A stretch of 64,000 nt of DNA, from positions 62,001 to 126,000 of the forward strand of contig NZ_AP018498.1 of assembly GCF_003569745.1 (NCBI RefSeq), given 5' to 3'. Under the pieces are notes generated by a model. The model ran no database searches. It worked only from the letters and a program-made list of their open reading frames with translations, and was not told the origin of the DNA. This stretch comes from Altererythrobacter sp. B11 (GTDB lineage Bacteria > Pseudomonadota > Alphaproteobacteria > Sphingomonadales > Sphingomonadaceae). The translations under genes and the position numbers were made by a program. Position 1 is the first letter of the stretch, and every line of letters starts with the position of its first letter. This document shows, piece by piece, positions 50,887 to 60,631 of the stretch.

Positions 50887-52859
50887 GGAGCGGTACCGCG
50901 CCCATCGCCATTGATGATGCCGACGAGATCCTTCTCGATAAGGTCCACAACCTCCCGCGATCCGACTGCGGAGAAATGGCCGTTATCGAACTGCAGCGGG
51001 ATATCGTCTTTCGCCCAGACGCGGCAATCCTTGCCGCGGCAGAGATTGTCGATCAAAGAGATGTAAGGCACGCCGGCCTCTCGCGCGATCTCCCGCAGCT
51101 TCCGGTCGACCGGAAACGCCTGAGGATCGGCGAAGCGGGCAGGCAGATGGGGATCCTTCCTGCTCTCCGCCGCGACCAGCAGCCGCGGCAGTGCCGATTC
51201 ATACTGCGGCGGCGGGCCGATCAGGATCAACTTCGTGTCAGCCAAGCGCGGATCCGCCAGAGTAGCCCGTACCAGATCGTAGTCACCCACATGCCACCGG
51301 CCGGCGAGCAGAACCGCAGCCGGCTTATGCTCCGGCACCCACTGCGTCAGGAGGGAGCGGAAGAAGCGTTCGCAGGTCTTGCCGCCGACGCCGGGATAAA
51401 TGCCCGGTGGGCAGCCGACCATGCTCGCCTGCGCAATAGTGAAGGGGCTGTCAGCCTGCGAAAGCCCCGGCCACAGATGGGCCGAATAGCTGTCGCCGAT
51501 CAGGAGCACGAGCGGCTTGCCACCGCCTGCTTGGAGGCAGCGATCCTTCGCGAAGGTCTGGCTGTAGTCGGAGATGAAGCAACTGCCGCTGCGATAGCTC
51601 TCCTCCTGATCAAGATAGAGGTAGCTCGCGATCTTGCGTTCGTGCGGCGAATAGCGGTTGGCAAACCCATTAGCGGCCAGAAGCACACCCGCAGTGACCA
51701 GCGCCGCGGCCATGGCGGCCAGCGCGGCACCGAACACCGCGCGATCCGACCACCGCGGCCCGCCAACCCGGAAGGGCGTCTCGACGAAACGCCAGGAAAG
51801 GAAAGCCAGCACGAATGATAGGGCAACCGCCGCCAGATTGATCGTCATGCGCGAACCGGGAAGCAAGGAAACGGCTGCGAACACCAGAACGGGCCAATGC
51901 CACAGGTAAAGCGAGTAGGAGATTTTCCCGACGAAGATCGCCGGGCGCAAAGACAGGATCCGCGAAACCAGCGTGGCCCGATGCGTCCCGGTCAGGATGA
52001 TGAGCGCGGCCCCGCCGCACACCGGCACCGCCGTCAGCCCGGGAAATGTCGTCAGCACATTGTACTTCCAGACACATAGCAGGATCGCCAGCCCGCCCGC
52101 CGCGGCGAGCACTTCGTCCAGCCAGCGGGGCAGCGGCCGCCGGGGTAGTGTGGCGATCACCCCGCCGATCCCCAGCTCCCAGGCCCTGCTGGGAAGGAGG
52201 TAAAAGGCCGCCTCCCGGTCGCGGGACACCATGACTATGGCAGCGACTAGGCTGGCGGCCGTCACCGTCCAGACCAGTAATCGCAATCGCCGCAGCCGTG
52301 TCGCGCCTACCCAGGCAAGCGCCAGCGGCCAGATGATGTAGAACTGCTCCTCGATCGCCAGCGACCAGGTGTGGAGCAGCGGCTTCACCTCGGACGCAGC
52401 ATCGAAATAGCCGCTTTCGCCATAGAACAGGACATTCGACCCGAAGAGAGTCGCGGCCGCCAGCGAACGGGCGTAGCGCTCCAGCTCGCTTGGCAGCAGG
52501 AAGATCGCCGCAAGCGCTGTGGTGACAAGCGTGACGAAAAACAGTGCGGGGAAGATGCGCAGGACGCGCCGGCGATAAAAACGCGCGATCGTGTGCCGGC
52601 TGACCTCCAGATCACGCACGATGATCCCCGTGATCAAATAGCCGGAGATGACGAAAAAGATGTCCACCCCGACATAGCCGCCGCTGAAGCCGCGGAAGCC
52701 GGCGTGATAGAAGACGACCGAAAGCACAGCGAGCGCGCGCAGACCGTCAATGTCGGGCCGATAGCTGTGCACCGCGCCCGAGGGAACCGCGGCGGGCTCT
52801 TCCTCCCGCAGCAACTCGGCGGGGCGGCCGAAGCGCCAGGGGAAACGGCCCGATACCAT
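50883..52859 (-). CDS. OafA/YrhL-type acyltransferase with SGNH domain
   Basis: This encodes 658 residues from ATG 52859; TTG 52877 is an alternative. The N-terminal acyltransferase-3 domain begins YRPDIDGLRALAVLSVVFYHAG with the conserved His; about ten helices follow. The C-terminal periplasmic SGNH module has GDSYSAHLW and DNGHFSAVG, giving Ser, Asp and His. Together they transfer acyl groups, often acetyl, to an exported glycan. It is the fifth gene of the leftward operon. Confidence 0.93.
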   Translation of the reverse strand: MVSGRFPWRFGRPAELLREEEPAAVPSGAVHSYRPDIDGLRALAVLSVVFYHAGFRGFSGGYVGVDIFFVISGYLITGIIVRDLEVSRHTIARFYRRRVLRIFPALFFVTLVTTALAAIFLLPSELERYARSLAAATLFGSNVLFYGESGYFDAASEVKPLLHTWSLAIEEQFYIIWPLALAWVGATRLRRLRLLVWTVTAASLVAAIVMVSRDREAAFYLLPSRAWELGIGGVIATLPRRPLPRWLDEVLAAAGGLAILLCVWKYNVLTTFPGLTAVPVCGGAALIILTGTHRATLVSRILSLRPAIFVGKISYSLYLWHWPVLVFAAVSLLPGSRMTINLAAVALSFVLAFLSWRFVETPFRVGGPRWSDRAVFGAALAAMAAALVTAGVLLAANGFANRYSPHERKIASYLYLDQEESYRSGSCFISDYSQTFAKDRCLQAGGGKPLVLLIGDSYSAHLWPGLSQADSPFTIAQASMVGCPPGIYPGVGGKTCERFFRSLLTQWVPEHKPAAVLLAGRWHVGDYDLVRATLADPRLADTKLILIGPPPQYESALPRLLVAAESRKDPHLPARFADPQAFPVDRKLREIAREAGVPYISLIDNLCRGKDCRVWAKDDIPLQFDNGHFSAVGSREVVDLIEKDLVGIINGDGRGTAP

Positions 52860-52973
52860 CTGTCCGAAAACCGCCAAGGTCGCGCGAAGTCCCTCAGGCG
52901 CCGCGGGAGAACGGTGTGGCTGCGGAACGCGAAGCGTGCTTCATCGCTGACTTACCCCCTAAGGCTTGTCTTC

Positions 52974-53852
52974 TCAGGCTGGTACAGCCTTTCGTGCATC
53001 GAACTTCCGGATCAGTTCCACCGTGGATTCGATGTTCCGCCTGCTGGATGCACCAAACAGGATGGATTCGACATAGGGCTCGTTCACCACCCACTCGATC
53101 GCTTCGCTGGGCGAGATTGCGCCCGATGCCAGCACCGACATGGCGATCACCCGCGCCGGATATTTCGCGGTGATTTCGCGATAGGCCTCGATGCCGCCTG
53201 ACATGCGAAATGCCGACTTGTTCACGTTTGCGCACACGATCGGGTTCTTGAGCCCCACCGAATCGAGCGCCGGCAGCAGCATCGGCAGGTTCATGCTGAA
53301 AAAGCCCGCCTCCGCGTTGTAACGCGTGCGAACATGCTCTTCGAAGATGGCGAAGGCTTCGTAATAGCCGAGACCAAGGATCAGGTCGGTGACGATATTC
53401 TGCAGGAAGATGACCGGCGTATCCAGTCCCTTGAAGGCCTTCATCTCGGCGTCGATCAGCAAGGTGGCGACCTTGGCTACGTCACCGCTGACCAGGGCCT
53501 TGCCGCCGCGCATCATGGCATCGACGATGCCGCCCGACGGCAGCAACTGCTTGAGCGCGCCGAAATAGCCCAGCTCGGTGACCGCATTGGCGTATTTATG
53601 GGCATAGGGCATGCCCGGATAGAACCGCAGCCCTTCCCACCGCTCGGGCTCGCTCTTGATGATCTTGACGAGTTCGATGATCCGCTCATGCGTGGTGCAG
53701 GCAAAGCCTCGCACCCCTGCATCATAGGCATCGTGCAGCGTATCCGCGATCACGCGGATATCCTGGAACTTCATCAACTGCTGGCGGGCCTTCTCCTCCG
53801 ACGCATGGTTGATGCCGAAGAACTGGTTATCGCCGTAAAGAATGCGATCCAT
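52974..53852 (-). CDS. Conserved protein of EPS loci with TIM-barrel features, function unknown
   Basis: This encodes 292 residues and starts MDRILYGDNQFFGINHASE. It has an alternating strand-helix pattern (VRGFACTTHERIIELV, VIAMSVLASGAISPSEAIEWV, ESILFGASSRRNIEST) reminiscent of an aldo/keto reductase barrel, including the C-terminal GASSRRNIE segment, but the catalytic Asp-Tyr-Lys-His tetrad is not seen. It lies in a tight operon with the oxidoreductase and split transferase, so a role in making or modifying a nucleotide sugar or repeat unit is likely. Confidence 0.7.
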   Translation of the reverse strand: MDRILYGDNQFFGINHASEEKARQQLMKFQDIRVIADTLHDAYDAGVRGFACTTHERIIELVKIIKSEPERWEGLRFYPGMPYAHKYANAVTELGYFGALKQLLPSGGIVDAMMRGGKALVSGDVAKVATLLIDAEMKAFKGLDTPVIFLQNIVTDLILGLGYYEAFAIFEEHVRTRYNAEAGFFSMNLPMLLPALDSVGLKNPIVCANVNKSAFRMSGGIEAYREITAKYPARVIAMSVLASGAISPSEAIEWVVNEPYVESILFGASSRRNIESTVELIRKFDARKAVPA

Positions 53853-53858
53853 GGTGAA

Positions 53859-54368
53859 TTAATTCCCCCTCTGGAGCGGTGACCTGCCGGTGCGCAGGAA
53901 ATAGGCTATGTTGTCGGTCATCGCTTGCGGAGCGAAAGGCGGAAGGCCTTCCGATTCCGGCAGCGGGTTGGCGAGCAGCTCCGAAATGCCGGCCTTCAGC
54001 GCGGCGGCATCGTCCACGATCCGCAGCCCGCGGACATGGCCGAAGCGGGCCGCCGTATGCAGCTGGTGATCGGTCGTATGTTCGCGCAGGGACGCTTGGC
54101 GGGGCAGCAGCAGCATCTGTCGGCGCAGTTCCAGCCCCTGAAGGATAGAACCCATGCCGACATGCGCGACGAAGAGCGAGCAGCCCTCCAGACGCTGGCG
54201 ATATTCCTTGTAGGGGACGATGCGCGCCCACGGGGCGTGCTGCGGCTCGTACTCGCCCTCGCCGATCTGGATGAAGACCGGCTCTTGCGGGTTATCGCGC
54301 GCCCAGTCGTCCACCGCACGCACGAAGCGGTCGAACGGCAGCATGGAACCGACCGAAGCGAAGATCAT
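53859..54368 (-). CDS. Alg13/PssE-like catalytic half of a split glycosyltransferase
   Basis: This encodes 169 residues from ATG 54368, overlapping the upstream stop by 4 bases. It is of the GT28 C-terminal type: IFASVGSMLPFDRFV, EYEPQHAP and the donor site FVAHVGMGSILQGLELRRQML. Such proteins bind UDP-sugar and work with the Alg14/PssD partner encoded directly upstream. In sphingan-type loci the partners transfer glucuronic acid, which fits with ugd at the left of the locus. Confidence 0.88.
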   Translation of the reverse strand: MIFASVGSMLPFDRFVRAVDDWARDNPQEPVFIQIGEGEYEPQHAPWARIVPYKEYRQRLEGCSLFVAHVGMGSILQGLELRRQMLLLPRQASLREHTTDHQLHTAARFGHVRGLRIVDDAAALKAGISELLANPLPESEGLPPFAPQAMTDNIAYFLRTGRSPLQRGN

Positions 54369-54820
54369 ATCACCGCCCCCCAATGCGGCACGCCCTCGGC
54401 CTCGGCCACTTCCGGCCATTGCGAAACGACCTGATGCGCCAGCTTCCGCGCCATCCGGCCAGAGGAGGACATGCGTTCCGAATTGGCGATGCTGTCCACC
54501 CACAGCGTGCGAATGCCGAACAGGCGGCCAAGGAGGATGAACGCCAGCATCGGCGCCGATCCGGTCGTCACGATGGCAACAGGCCGTTCCTTGAGGATGA
54601 TCCTGAGCGCCTTGGTGAAGACCGGCGCGAAGCCCTTGATGTCGAAGCGGGAAGCATCGGGAACCAAGTGGAAGCGCGCTTCCCCGACCTGTTCGGCATA
54701 GCTTTCCAGCATCGACACGAAGACGACGTCATATTCCTCGAACGCCGGGCGCAGGCGCAGCAATTGGACCCAGTGCCCCCCGCCAGATGCGATCGCGAGC
54801 ATTTTCCGACGGGCGGCCAT
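54365..54820 (-). CDS. Alg14/PssD-like membrane partner of the split transferase
   Basis: This encodes 151 residues beginning RKMLAIASGGGHWVQLLRLRPAF, the Alg14 family start, followed by VVFVSMLESYAEQ and VTTGSAPMLAFILLGRLFGIRTLWVDS. It recruits the acceptor lipid and the catalytic Alg13-like subunit. The two genes overlap by four bases and are coupled. The upstream oxidoreductase stops six bases earlier. Confidence 0.9.
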   Translation of the reverse strand: MAARRKMLAIASGGGHWVQLLRLRPAFEEYDVVFVSMLESYAEQVGEARFHLVPDASRFDIKGFAPVFTKALRIILKERPVAIVTTGSAPMLAFILLGRLFGIRTLWVDSIANSERMSSSGRMARKLAHQVVSQWPEVAEAEGVPHWGAVI

Positions 54821-54826
54821 AACGGA

Positions 54827-55951
54827 TCAGCGCCCGATGACTTTGGCGAGCAGGCCGCGGCGGCGCCGCACCGGCTCCGACCGATCCACTTCCGCCGGAA
54901 CATACTCGGCATGAACGCGCTCGGCCGAAGCCGCCGCGCGGATCATTTCCAGCGTCAGGTCTGTCTGCGCGGCACTGGCGAAGCCGTTCTCCAGCGCCCC
55001 GTTCCCCTGCGTGATGGCGCGGCCGAAGGCATCAATCTGCGCCGAATATTCCTCGCCGCGGAGGTAGTAATCGACGTTCTCGGTCAGTTCGGTGATGTTG
55101 CGCACCGTCCAGCCTTCGCCGTAGCCGTCGATCTGCTTTCCGGTGGCGCCGACGTAGATCATCAGTTCCTGCCGATCGACGATGATCTTGCCACCATCGC
55201 CGTAGACGGTCACGCGGGTGGTCATCTTCCGCATGGTCTCGTCCGACCAGTTGACGGAAACCTGCCCAGTCACGCCGTTGGGGAACGTCAGATTGGCATA
55301 GACCGCATCTTCCACGCCGGTGGAATATTGCTGCGGCAGTTCGGCGCCGCCGCACATGATCGGCGCGCCCACATACCAGTTCATCAGATTCACCGGGTGC
55401 GCGGCATAGTCATAGAGGCAGCCGCCGCCCTCCTTGGGGTCGCTGCGCCAGGTTGCAGCCGTGGGGCGCAGCACCACGGGACCATATGCCTCTGCATGGA
55501 CATGGCGAACGCGGCCGATGACGCCGAGGTCGATCAAGCGCTTCGCCTCGCCGAAGGTGCCGACGAACCGATTGTGGTAGCCGACTTGCCCCACCAGGCC
55601 CGCATGCTCCGCCGTATCCGCCAGCGCGCGGCTTGCCGCGGCGGAAAGCGTCATCGGCTTTTCGCAGAACACATGCTTGCGCGCCTCAAGCGCCGAGGAG
55701 ACCATCATGTCGTGCACCCGCGTGGGCGTCGCGATGATGACCGCGTCAACCTCCGGCATGGCGATGACGTCGTTGTAATCCTTGATGAAGCGGATACCGC
55801 AGTACCGTTCCACGCCCTGACCCACCAGGCTCGAGCTGTCGCACACGCCGACCACGCGGAGATGGCGGCTGGCGTTGGCAATGGCGAGGTGGGAGATGCC
55901 CATCTTGCCCAAGCCGACGACGACAACACCCGGCACTTCGGACTGAATCAT
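54827..55951 (-). CDS. Gfo/Idh/MocA family oxidoreductase
   Basis: This encodes 374 residues with GAGGGA before the ATG. The N-terminal Rossmann start VVVVGLGKMGISHL and EKP motif (FCEKPMTLS) are clear, and the C-terminal domain has YDYAAHPVNLMNW with the catalytic-type histidine. These enzymes oxidise or reduce sugar derivatives. In this position it probably acts on a nucleotide sugar to make a modified residue of the EPS. It starts the six-gene leftward operon. Confidence 0.88.
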   Translation of the reverse strand: MIQSEVPGVVVVGLGKMGISHLAIANASRHLRVVGVCDSSSLVGQGVERYCGIRFIKDYNDVIAMPEVDAVIIATPTRVHDMMVSSALEARKHVFCEKPMTLSAAASRALADTAEHAGLVGQVGYHNRFVGTFGEAKRLIDLGVIGRVRHVHAEAYGPVVLRPTAATWRSDPKEGGGCLYDYAAHPVNLMNWYVGAPIMCGGAELPQQYSTGVEDAVYANLTFPNGVTGQVSVNWSDETMRKMTTRVTVYGDGGKIIVDRQELMIYVGATGKQIDGYGEGWTVRNITELTENVDYYLRGEEYSAQIDAFGRAITQGNGALENGFASAAQTDLTLEMIRAAASAERVHAEYVPAEVDRSEPVRRRRGLLAKVIGR

Positions 55952-56105
55952 GGCTAATTCCCTCTTGCTGCGCCCCTCCTAGAGTTCACCCCCCCGAGCC
56001 GCAAGTGCCGCAGTGCAGCATAACGGCTCTGATCCAAACGGGGGCAGTCACTCCAGTTTCGTGGACACCATTTTCACCTTGTGGCCTCGCGCCGTTTTTC
56101 CTGCG

Positions 56106-56885
56106 CTAGCCGAAGATCATCTTGATTGCCGAAATCGCCAGCATCGTGGCCAGCGCGGTGCGCACCAGCACTTCGTTCACGTGCCCCGCGACGAGCGAAC
56201 CGATCACAATGCCGGGAAGCGAGCCCAGCAGCAGATTGCCGAGCAGCGTTACATCCACATTACCCAGCCAGCTGTGCCCGAGTGCCGCCACCAGCGCGAG
56301 CGGAACCGCGTGCACGATATCGGTGCCCACGATGGACCGGGTGCGCAGCCGCAGCGGGTAGAGAATGGCGAGCATGACTGCCACGATGGCGCCCGCGCCC
56401 ACGGAGGTCAGGGTGACGAGGCTGCCTACCACCGCGCCGCCGATCACGGTCGCGGCGACCTGCCGGCTGCGCATCGCGGGGCCCAGCGCGTTTCGCAAGC
56501 GCAGCAGCGGCCCATGCAATCGCGGCTTCACCAGCATCATGCCCGCGCTCACCAGCAGGGCGACGCCCAGCAAATGCATGAGCAATTCCGGTTTGAGACT
56601 CCCGCCCTGGTATCGGGCGAGCCAGAACAGCGTGAGCAGGGCCGCGGGAATGCTGCCGGCTGCCAACCGCAGCACGATCTTCCAGTCCGGGGAGCCGAGG
56701 CGGTGATGAATTCCGCCGCCGACGGACTTGGTGATGGCGGCGAACCACAAATCAGTGCCGATGGCGGTGGCCGGATTGATTCCGAAGATGATCAGGATGG
56801 GCGCCATCAGCGAGCCCCCGCCGACGCCGGTCAGTCCCACGAGGAAGCCGACGAAGGCCCCCGCCAGGGCGTAGCCCGGCTCCAT
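56106..56885 (-). CDS. TauE/SafE-family sulfite/organosulfur exporter
   Basis: This encodes 259 residues with about eight membrane helices and two internal halves: GAFVGFLVGLTGVGGGSLMAPIL and GGAVVGSLVTLTSVGAGAIVAVML. The family exports sulfite or organosulfur anions or may carry sulfate. It begins one base after the cysQ stop, so it belongs to the sulfation supply operon. Confidence 0.85.
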   Translation of the reverse strand: MEPGYALAGAFVGFLVGLTGVGGGSLMAPILIIFGINPATAIGTDLWFAAITKSVGGGIHHRLGSPDWKIVLRLAAGSIPAALLTLFWLARYQGGSLKPELLMHLLGVALLVSAGMMLVKPRLHGPLLRLRNALGPAMRSRQVAATVIGGAVVGSLVTLTSVGAGAIVAVMLAILYPLRLRTRSIVGTDIVHAVPLALVAALGHSWLGNVDVTLLGNLLLGSLPGIVIGSLVAGHVNEVLVRTALATMLAISAIKMIFG

Positions 56886-56886
56886 C

Positions 56887-57633
56887 TCAGGCCGTGCGCG
56901 CCATCGCCTGGAGCGAATTCAATACCGGCTCGGCCCATTCGGGCCGACAAATCAGCAAGTCAGGCATGTAGGTGTCCTGCTGGTTGTAGACGAGCGGGCT
57001 GCCATCGATCCTGCTGGTATGGAGGCCGTGCGCCTTTGCCACTGCCGCCGGGGCGCAGCTGTCCCATTCGTATTGGCCGCCGGAATGGAGGTAGATATCG
57101 GCCTCACCGCGGATGACGGCCATGGCCTTCGCCCCGGCGGAACCCATGGCGACCAGTTCGCCGCCCAAGCGCTCAGCCACGGCAACGGCTTCGGCAGCAG
57201 GGCGCGTGCGGCTGACCAGCAGCCGCGGCGGGCCATCATGCACGGGAAGCGACACGGGCTTGTCCGTCCGGAACACGGTTCCGCCGTCAAGCCCCGGCAG
57301 GGCCACGGCGCCGGTCACCGCCTCACCATCGATGGTCAGTCCGACATGCACCGCCCAGTCGGCGCGTGCCTCGCCATACTCGCGCGTGCCGTCCACCGGA
57401 TCGACGATCCACACGCGTGACTTGCCGAGCCGCTCCGCCGTGTCCTTGCTTTCTTCGGACAGCAATCCATCCTCCGGCCGTTGCTGGCGCAGCGCGTGGA
57501 CCAGGAACTGGTTCGCCGTCTGATCGCCCGCCTTGCCCAGCGCCTTGCCCTCGAACATCCCGCTGTCTCGCACCTGCAACAGGATACGCCCGGCGCAGTC
57601 GGCGAGATGGGCGGCGAGTTCCGCGTCGGTCAT
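56887..57633 (-). CDS. cysQ: 3'(2'),5'-bisphosphate nucleotidase CysQ
   Basis: This encodes 248 residues. The inositol-monophosphatase-type metal sites are present: EESKD and VDPVDGTREYGE, followed by the C-terminal EWDSCAPAAVAKAHGL. It removes the 3'-phosphate of PAP, the by-product of sulfotransferases, and prevents toxicity. Position after cysNC supports this. GGGGGG precedes the ATG. Confidence 0.93.
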   Translation of the reverse strand: MTDAELAAHLADCAGRILLQVRDSGMFEGKALGKAGDQTANQFLVHALRQQRPEDGLLSEESKDTAERLGKSRVWIVDPVDGTREYGEARADWAVHVGLTIDGEAVTGAVALPGLDGGTVFRTDKPVSLPVHDGPPRLLVSRTRPAAEAVAVAERLGGELVAMGSAGAKAMAVIRGEADIYLHSGGQYEWDSCAPAAVAKAHGLHTSRIDGSPLVYNQQDTYMPDLLICRPEWAEPVLNSLQAMARTA

Positions 57634-57658
57634 TGCTGTATGCCCCCCTTGCCCCGGC

Positions 57659-59578
57659 TCAGCCGATCAACCGGTCGACGATAATCTGTGCCGCTTCCTC
57701 GGGGCTGATCGCCGTGGTGTCGATATGCAATTCGGGCTGCTCCGGCGCTTCATAGGGGCTGTCGATCCCGGTGAAGTTCTTGAGCTTGCCCTCGCGCGCC
57801 TTGCGATACAGGCCCTTCACGTCGCGGGATTCGGCCACCTGCAGCGGCGTGTCGATATGCACTTCGATGAATTCGCCTTCCGGCAGCATCGCGCGCACCA
57901 TCTCGCGCTCGGCGCGGAAGGGGCTGATGAAGGCGGTGATCACGATCAGCCCGGCGTCCGCCATCAGCTTCGCCACTTCGCCCACGCGGCGGATATTCTC
58001 GATCCGATCCGCCTCGGTAAAGCCGAGATCCTTGTTGAGCCCATGCCGCACATTGTCGCCATCGAGCAGGAAGGTGTGCCGGTTCATCCGGTGCAGCTTC
58101 TTCTCCACGAGATTGGCGATGGTGGACTTGCCCGAGCCGGAGATGCCCGTGAACCACAGCACCGCCGGCTTCTGGTTCTTGAGCGACGCGTGCTGTTCAC
58201 GCGTGATCTCCAGCGCCTGCCAGTGGACGTTCTGCGCCCGCCGCAGGGCGAAGTGGATCATGCCCGCTGCCACGGTGGCATTGGTGATCTTGTCGATCAG
58301 GATGAAGCCGCCCAGCTGCCGGTTATCGGCATAGGGCGCGAAGGTAATCGGCCGCTCGGTCGTCAGCTCGGCCACGCCGATCCCGTTGAGACCCAGCGTC
58401 CGCGCCGCCAGATGCTCCAGGCTGTTGACGTCGATCTCGTATTTCGGCTCGGCCACCGTGGCGGTGACGGTCTGCGTTGCCAGCTTGAGCTGGTAACCCC
58501 GGCCGGGGATCAGCGCTTCGTCGCTCATCCACACGATCGTGGCTTCGAACTGGTCGGCGCTCTCCGGCGGATCGCCCGCTGCCGCGATCACGTCGCCCCG
58601 GCTGCAATCCACCTCATCCATCATCGTCAGCGTGACGGACTGGCCGGAGACCGCCTCCGCCAGATCGCCGTCCATGGTCACGATGGACTTCACAGTGCTG
58701 GTCTTGCCCGAGGGGAGGATGCGCACCGGATCGCCCGGCTTCACCGTGCCGCTTGCGATCAGGCCCGAGAAGCCGCGGAAGTCCAGATTGGGCCGATTGA
58801 CCCACTGCACCGGCATGCGGAAAGCATGTTCCTGCGCCGCCATGTCCGCGATCTCCACCGTCTCGAGGTGGTCGATGAGGCTCGGCCCGCCATACCACGG
58901 CGTGTTGGCCGAAGGCGCGGCGGTGATGTTGTCACCCTTGAAGCCCGAAATGGGGATGGGAGTGAAGGCCTCGATCCCGATACCGCTGGCGAAGGCGCGG
59001 TAATCTTCCACGATGGCATCGAACGTCGCCTGGTCGTAACCGACGAGGTCCATCTTGTTCACTGCCAGCACCACATGCGGAATGCCGATCAGCTTGGCGA
59101 GGAAGCTGTGCCGCCGCGTCTGCGGCAGCACGCCCTTGCGCGCATCGATCAGGATCACGGCGAGGTCGGCTGTGGAGGCGCCCGTCACCATGTTGCGCGT
59201 ATATTGCTCGTGTCCCGGCGTATCGGCGACGATGAACTTGCGCTTCTCGGTCGCGAAGAAGCGATAGGCTACGTCGATCGTGATGCCCTGTTCGCGTTCG
59301 GCGGCAAGGCCGTCCACCAGCAGGGCGAAGTCGATCTCCTGCCCCTGCGTGCCCACACGCTTGCTGTCGGCTTCCAGCGCGGCGAGCTGATCCTCGAAGA
59401 TCATCTTGGAATCGTAGAGCAGGCGCCCGATCAGCGTGCTCTTGCCGTCATCCACGCTGCCACAGGTGATGAAGCGCAGCAGCCCCTTGTTCTGGTGCAG
59501 CTCGAGATAGGCATCGATGTCCTCTGCAATGAGGGCATCGGTGCGATAGGTGGGTTCCTGAGTGGAGAGATCGGCCAT
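57659..59578 (-). CDS. cysNC: Sulfate adenylyltransferase large subunit fused to APS kinase
   Basis: This encodes 639 residues. The GTPase part has GSVDDGKST (40-48), DTPGHEQY and NKMD. The APS kinase part starts near 465 with GISGSGKST around Lys484. CysN activates sulfate to APS with CysD, and CysC phosphorylates it to PAPS. Start and upstream stop overlap (TGATG). The bifunctional form is common in alphaproteobacteria, often in nodulation or sulfation loci. Confidence 0.96.
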   Translation of the reverse strand: MADLSTQEPTYRTDALIAEDIDAYLELHQNKGLLRFITCGSVDDGKSTLIGRLLYDSKMIFEDQLAALEADSKRVGTQGQEIDFALLVDGLAAEREQGITIDVAYRFFATEKRKFIVADTPGHEQYTRNMVTGASTADLAVILIDARKGVLPQTRRHSFLAKLIGIPHVVLAVNKMDLVGYDQATFDAIVEDYRAFASGIGIEAFTPIPISGFKGDNITAAPSANTPWYGGPSLIDHLETVEIADMAAQEHAFRMPVQWVNRPNLDFRGFSGLIASGTVKPGDPVRILPSGKTSTVKSIVTMDGDLAEAVSGQSVTLTMMDEVDCSRGDVIAAAGDPPESADQFEATIVWMSDEALIPGRGYQLKLATQTVTATVAEPKYEIDVNSLEHLAARTLGLNGIGVAELTTERPITFAPYADNRQLGGFILIDKITNATVAAGMIHFALRRAQNVHWQALEITREQHASLKNQKPAVLWFTGISGSGKSTIANLVEKKLHRMNRHTFLLDGDNVRHGLNKDLGFTEADRIENIRRVGEVAKLMADAGLIVITAFISPFRAEREMVRAMLPEGEFIEVHIDTPLQVAESRDVKGLYRKAREGKLKNFTGIDSPYEAPEQPELHIDTTAISPEEAAQIIVDRLIG

Positions 59579-60480
59579 CAGAAATAGCCCTCCTGCTTCT
59601 TCTTCTCCATGCTGGCATCGCCGGCGTCGCGATCGATCGCGCGCCCCTGCCGTTCGGAGGTGGTCGTGAGCAGCATCTCCTGCACCACTTCGGAAAGGTT
59701 CGCCGCGGTGCTTTCCACCGCGCCTGTCAGCGGATAGCAGCCCAGCGTGCGGAAGCGGATGGAGCGCATCACCGGCTCCTCCCCCGCCGCCAGCGGGAAG
59801 CGATCGTCATCGACCATCAGCAACAGCCCGTCGCGCTCCACCGTGGGGCGCATCGCGGCCATGTAGAGCGGCACGATCTCGATATTCTCGGCCATGATGT
59901 ATTGCCAGATGTCGAGCTCGGTCCAGTTGCTCAGCGGGAAGACGCGGATGCTCTCCCCCTTGTTCTTGCGGGCGTTATAGAGGTTCCACAGCTCCGGGCG
60001 CTGGTTCTTGGGATCCCAGCCGTGGCTGGCGGTGCGGAAGGAAAAGATCCGCTCCTTCGCGCGGCTCTTCTCCTCGTCGCGCCGCGCGCCGCCGAAGGCC
60101 GCGTCGAAGCCATGCTTCGTCAGCGCCTGCTTCAGCCCTTCCGTCTTCCACATGTCCGTGTGCAGCGGACCGTGGTCGAATGGATTGATCCCGCGCTCCT
60201 TCGCTTCCGGGTTCTGATGCACGATCAGTTCCATCCCGGCATCGCGAGCCGCCTTGTCGCGCAGTGCATACATGTCGCGGAACTTCCACGTCGTATCCAC
60301 ATGCATCAGCGGGAAGGGCGGCGGCGAAGGGTAGAAGGCCTTCTTCGCCAGATGCAGCATCACGGCGCTGTCCTTGCCCACCGAATAGAGCATGACGGGG
60401 CGGCTCGCCTCCGCCACCACTTCGCGCATGATGTGAATGCTCTCGGCCTCTAGCCGCTCAAGATGGGTCAATCGCTGCAT
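59578..60480 (-). CDS. cysD: Sulfate adenylyltransferase small subunit
   Basis: This encodes 300 residues with the PP-loop [11 protein letters not shown] at 32-42 and the [13 protein letters not shown]-like segment [13 protein letters not shown]. It forms APS with CysN. The start [16 protein letters not shown] fits the family better; ATG 60501 is also possible. It leads the cysD-cysNC-cysQ-tauE operon. No cysH or cysI is present, so the operon appears geared to PAPS rather than to assimilation. Confidence 0.95.
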   Translation of the reverse strand: MQRLTHLERLEAESIHIMREVVAEASRPVMLYSVGKDSAVMLHLAKKAFYPSPPPFPLMHVDTTWKFRDMYALRDKAARDAGMELIVHQNPEAKERGINPFDHGPLHTDMWKTEGLKQALTKHGFDAAFGGARRDEEKSRAKERIFSFRTASHGWDPKNQRPELWNLYNARKNKGESIRVFPLSNWTELDIWQYIMAENIEIVPLYMAAMRPTVERDGLLLMVDDDRFPLAAGEEPVMRSIRFRTLGCYPLTGAVESTAANLSEVVQEMLLTTTSERQGRAIDRDAGDASMEKKKQEGYF

Positions 60481-60631
60481 CGCAACATGGGATTGCCCCA
60501 TAGGCCGGCCGGTCGCAAGGCAACTCTTGGTAAAAAATTCTTGATCGGTTCAAAGCTGGACGCACTTGGCAGCCTGCTGCCGCAGCCCGAACGCAGCAGG
60601 CCGGGATAGCCCGCTCCGGCCGTGGCCCCCG

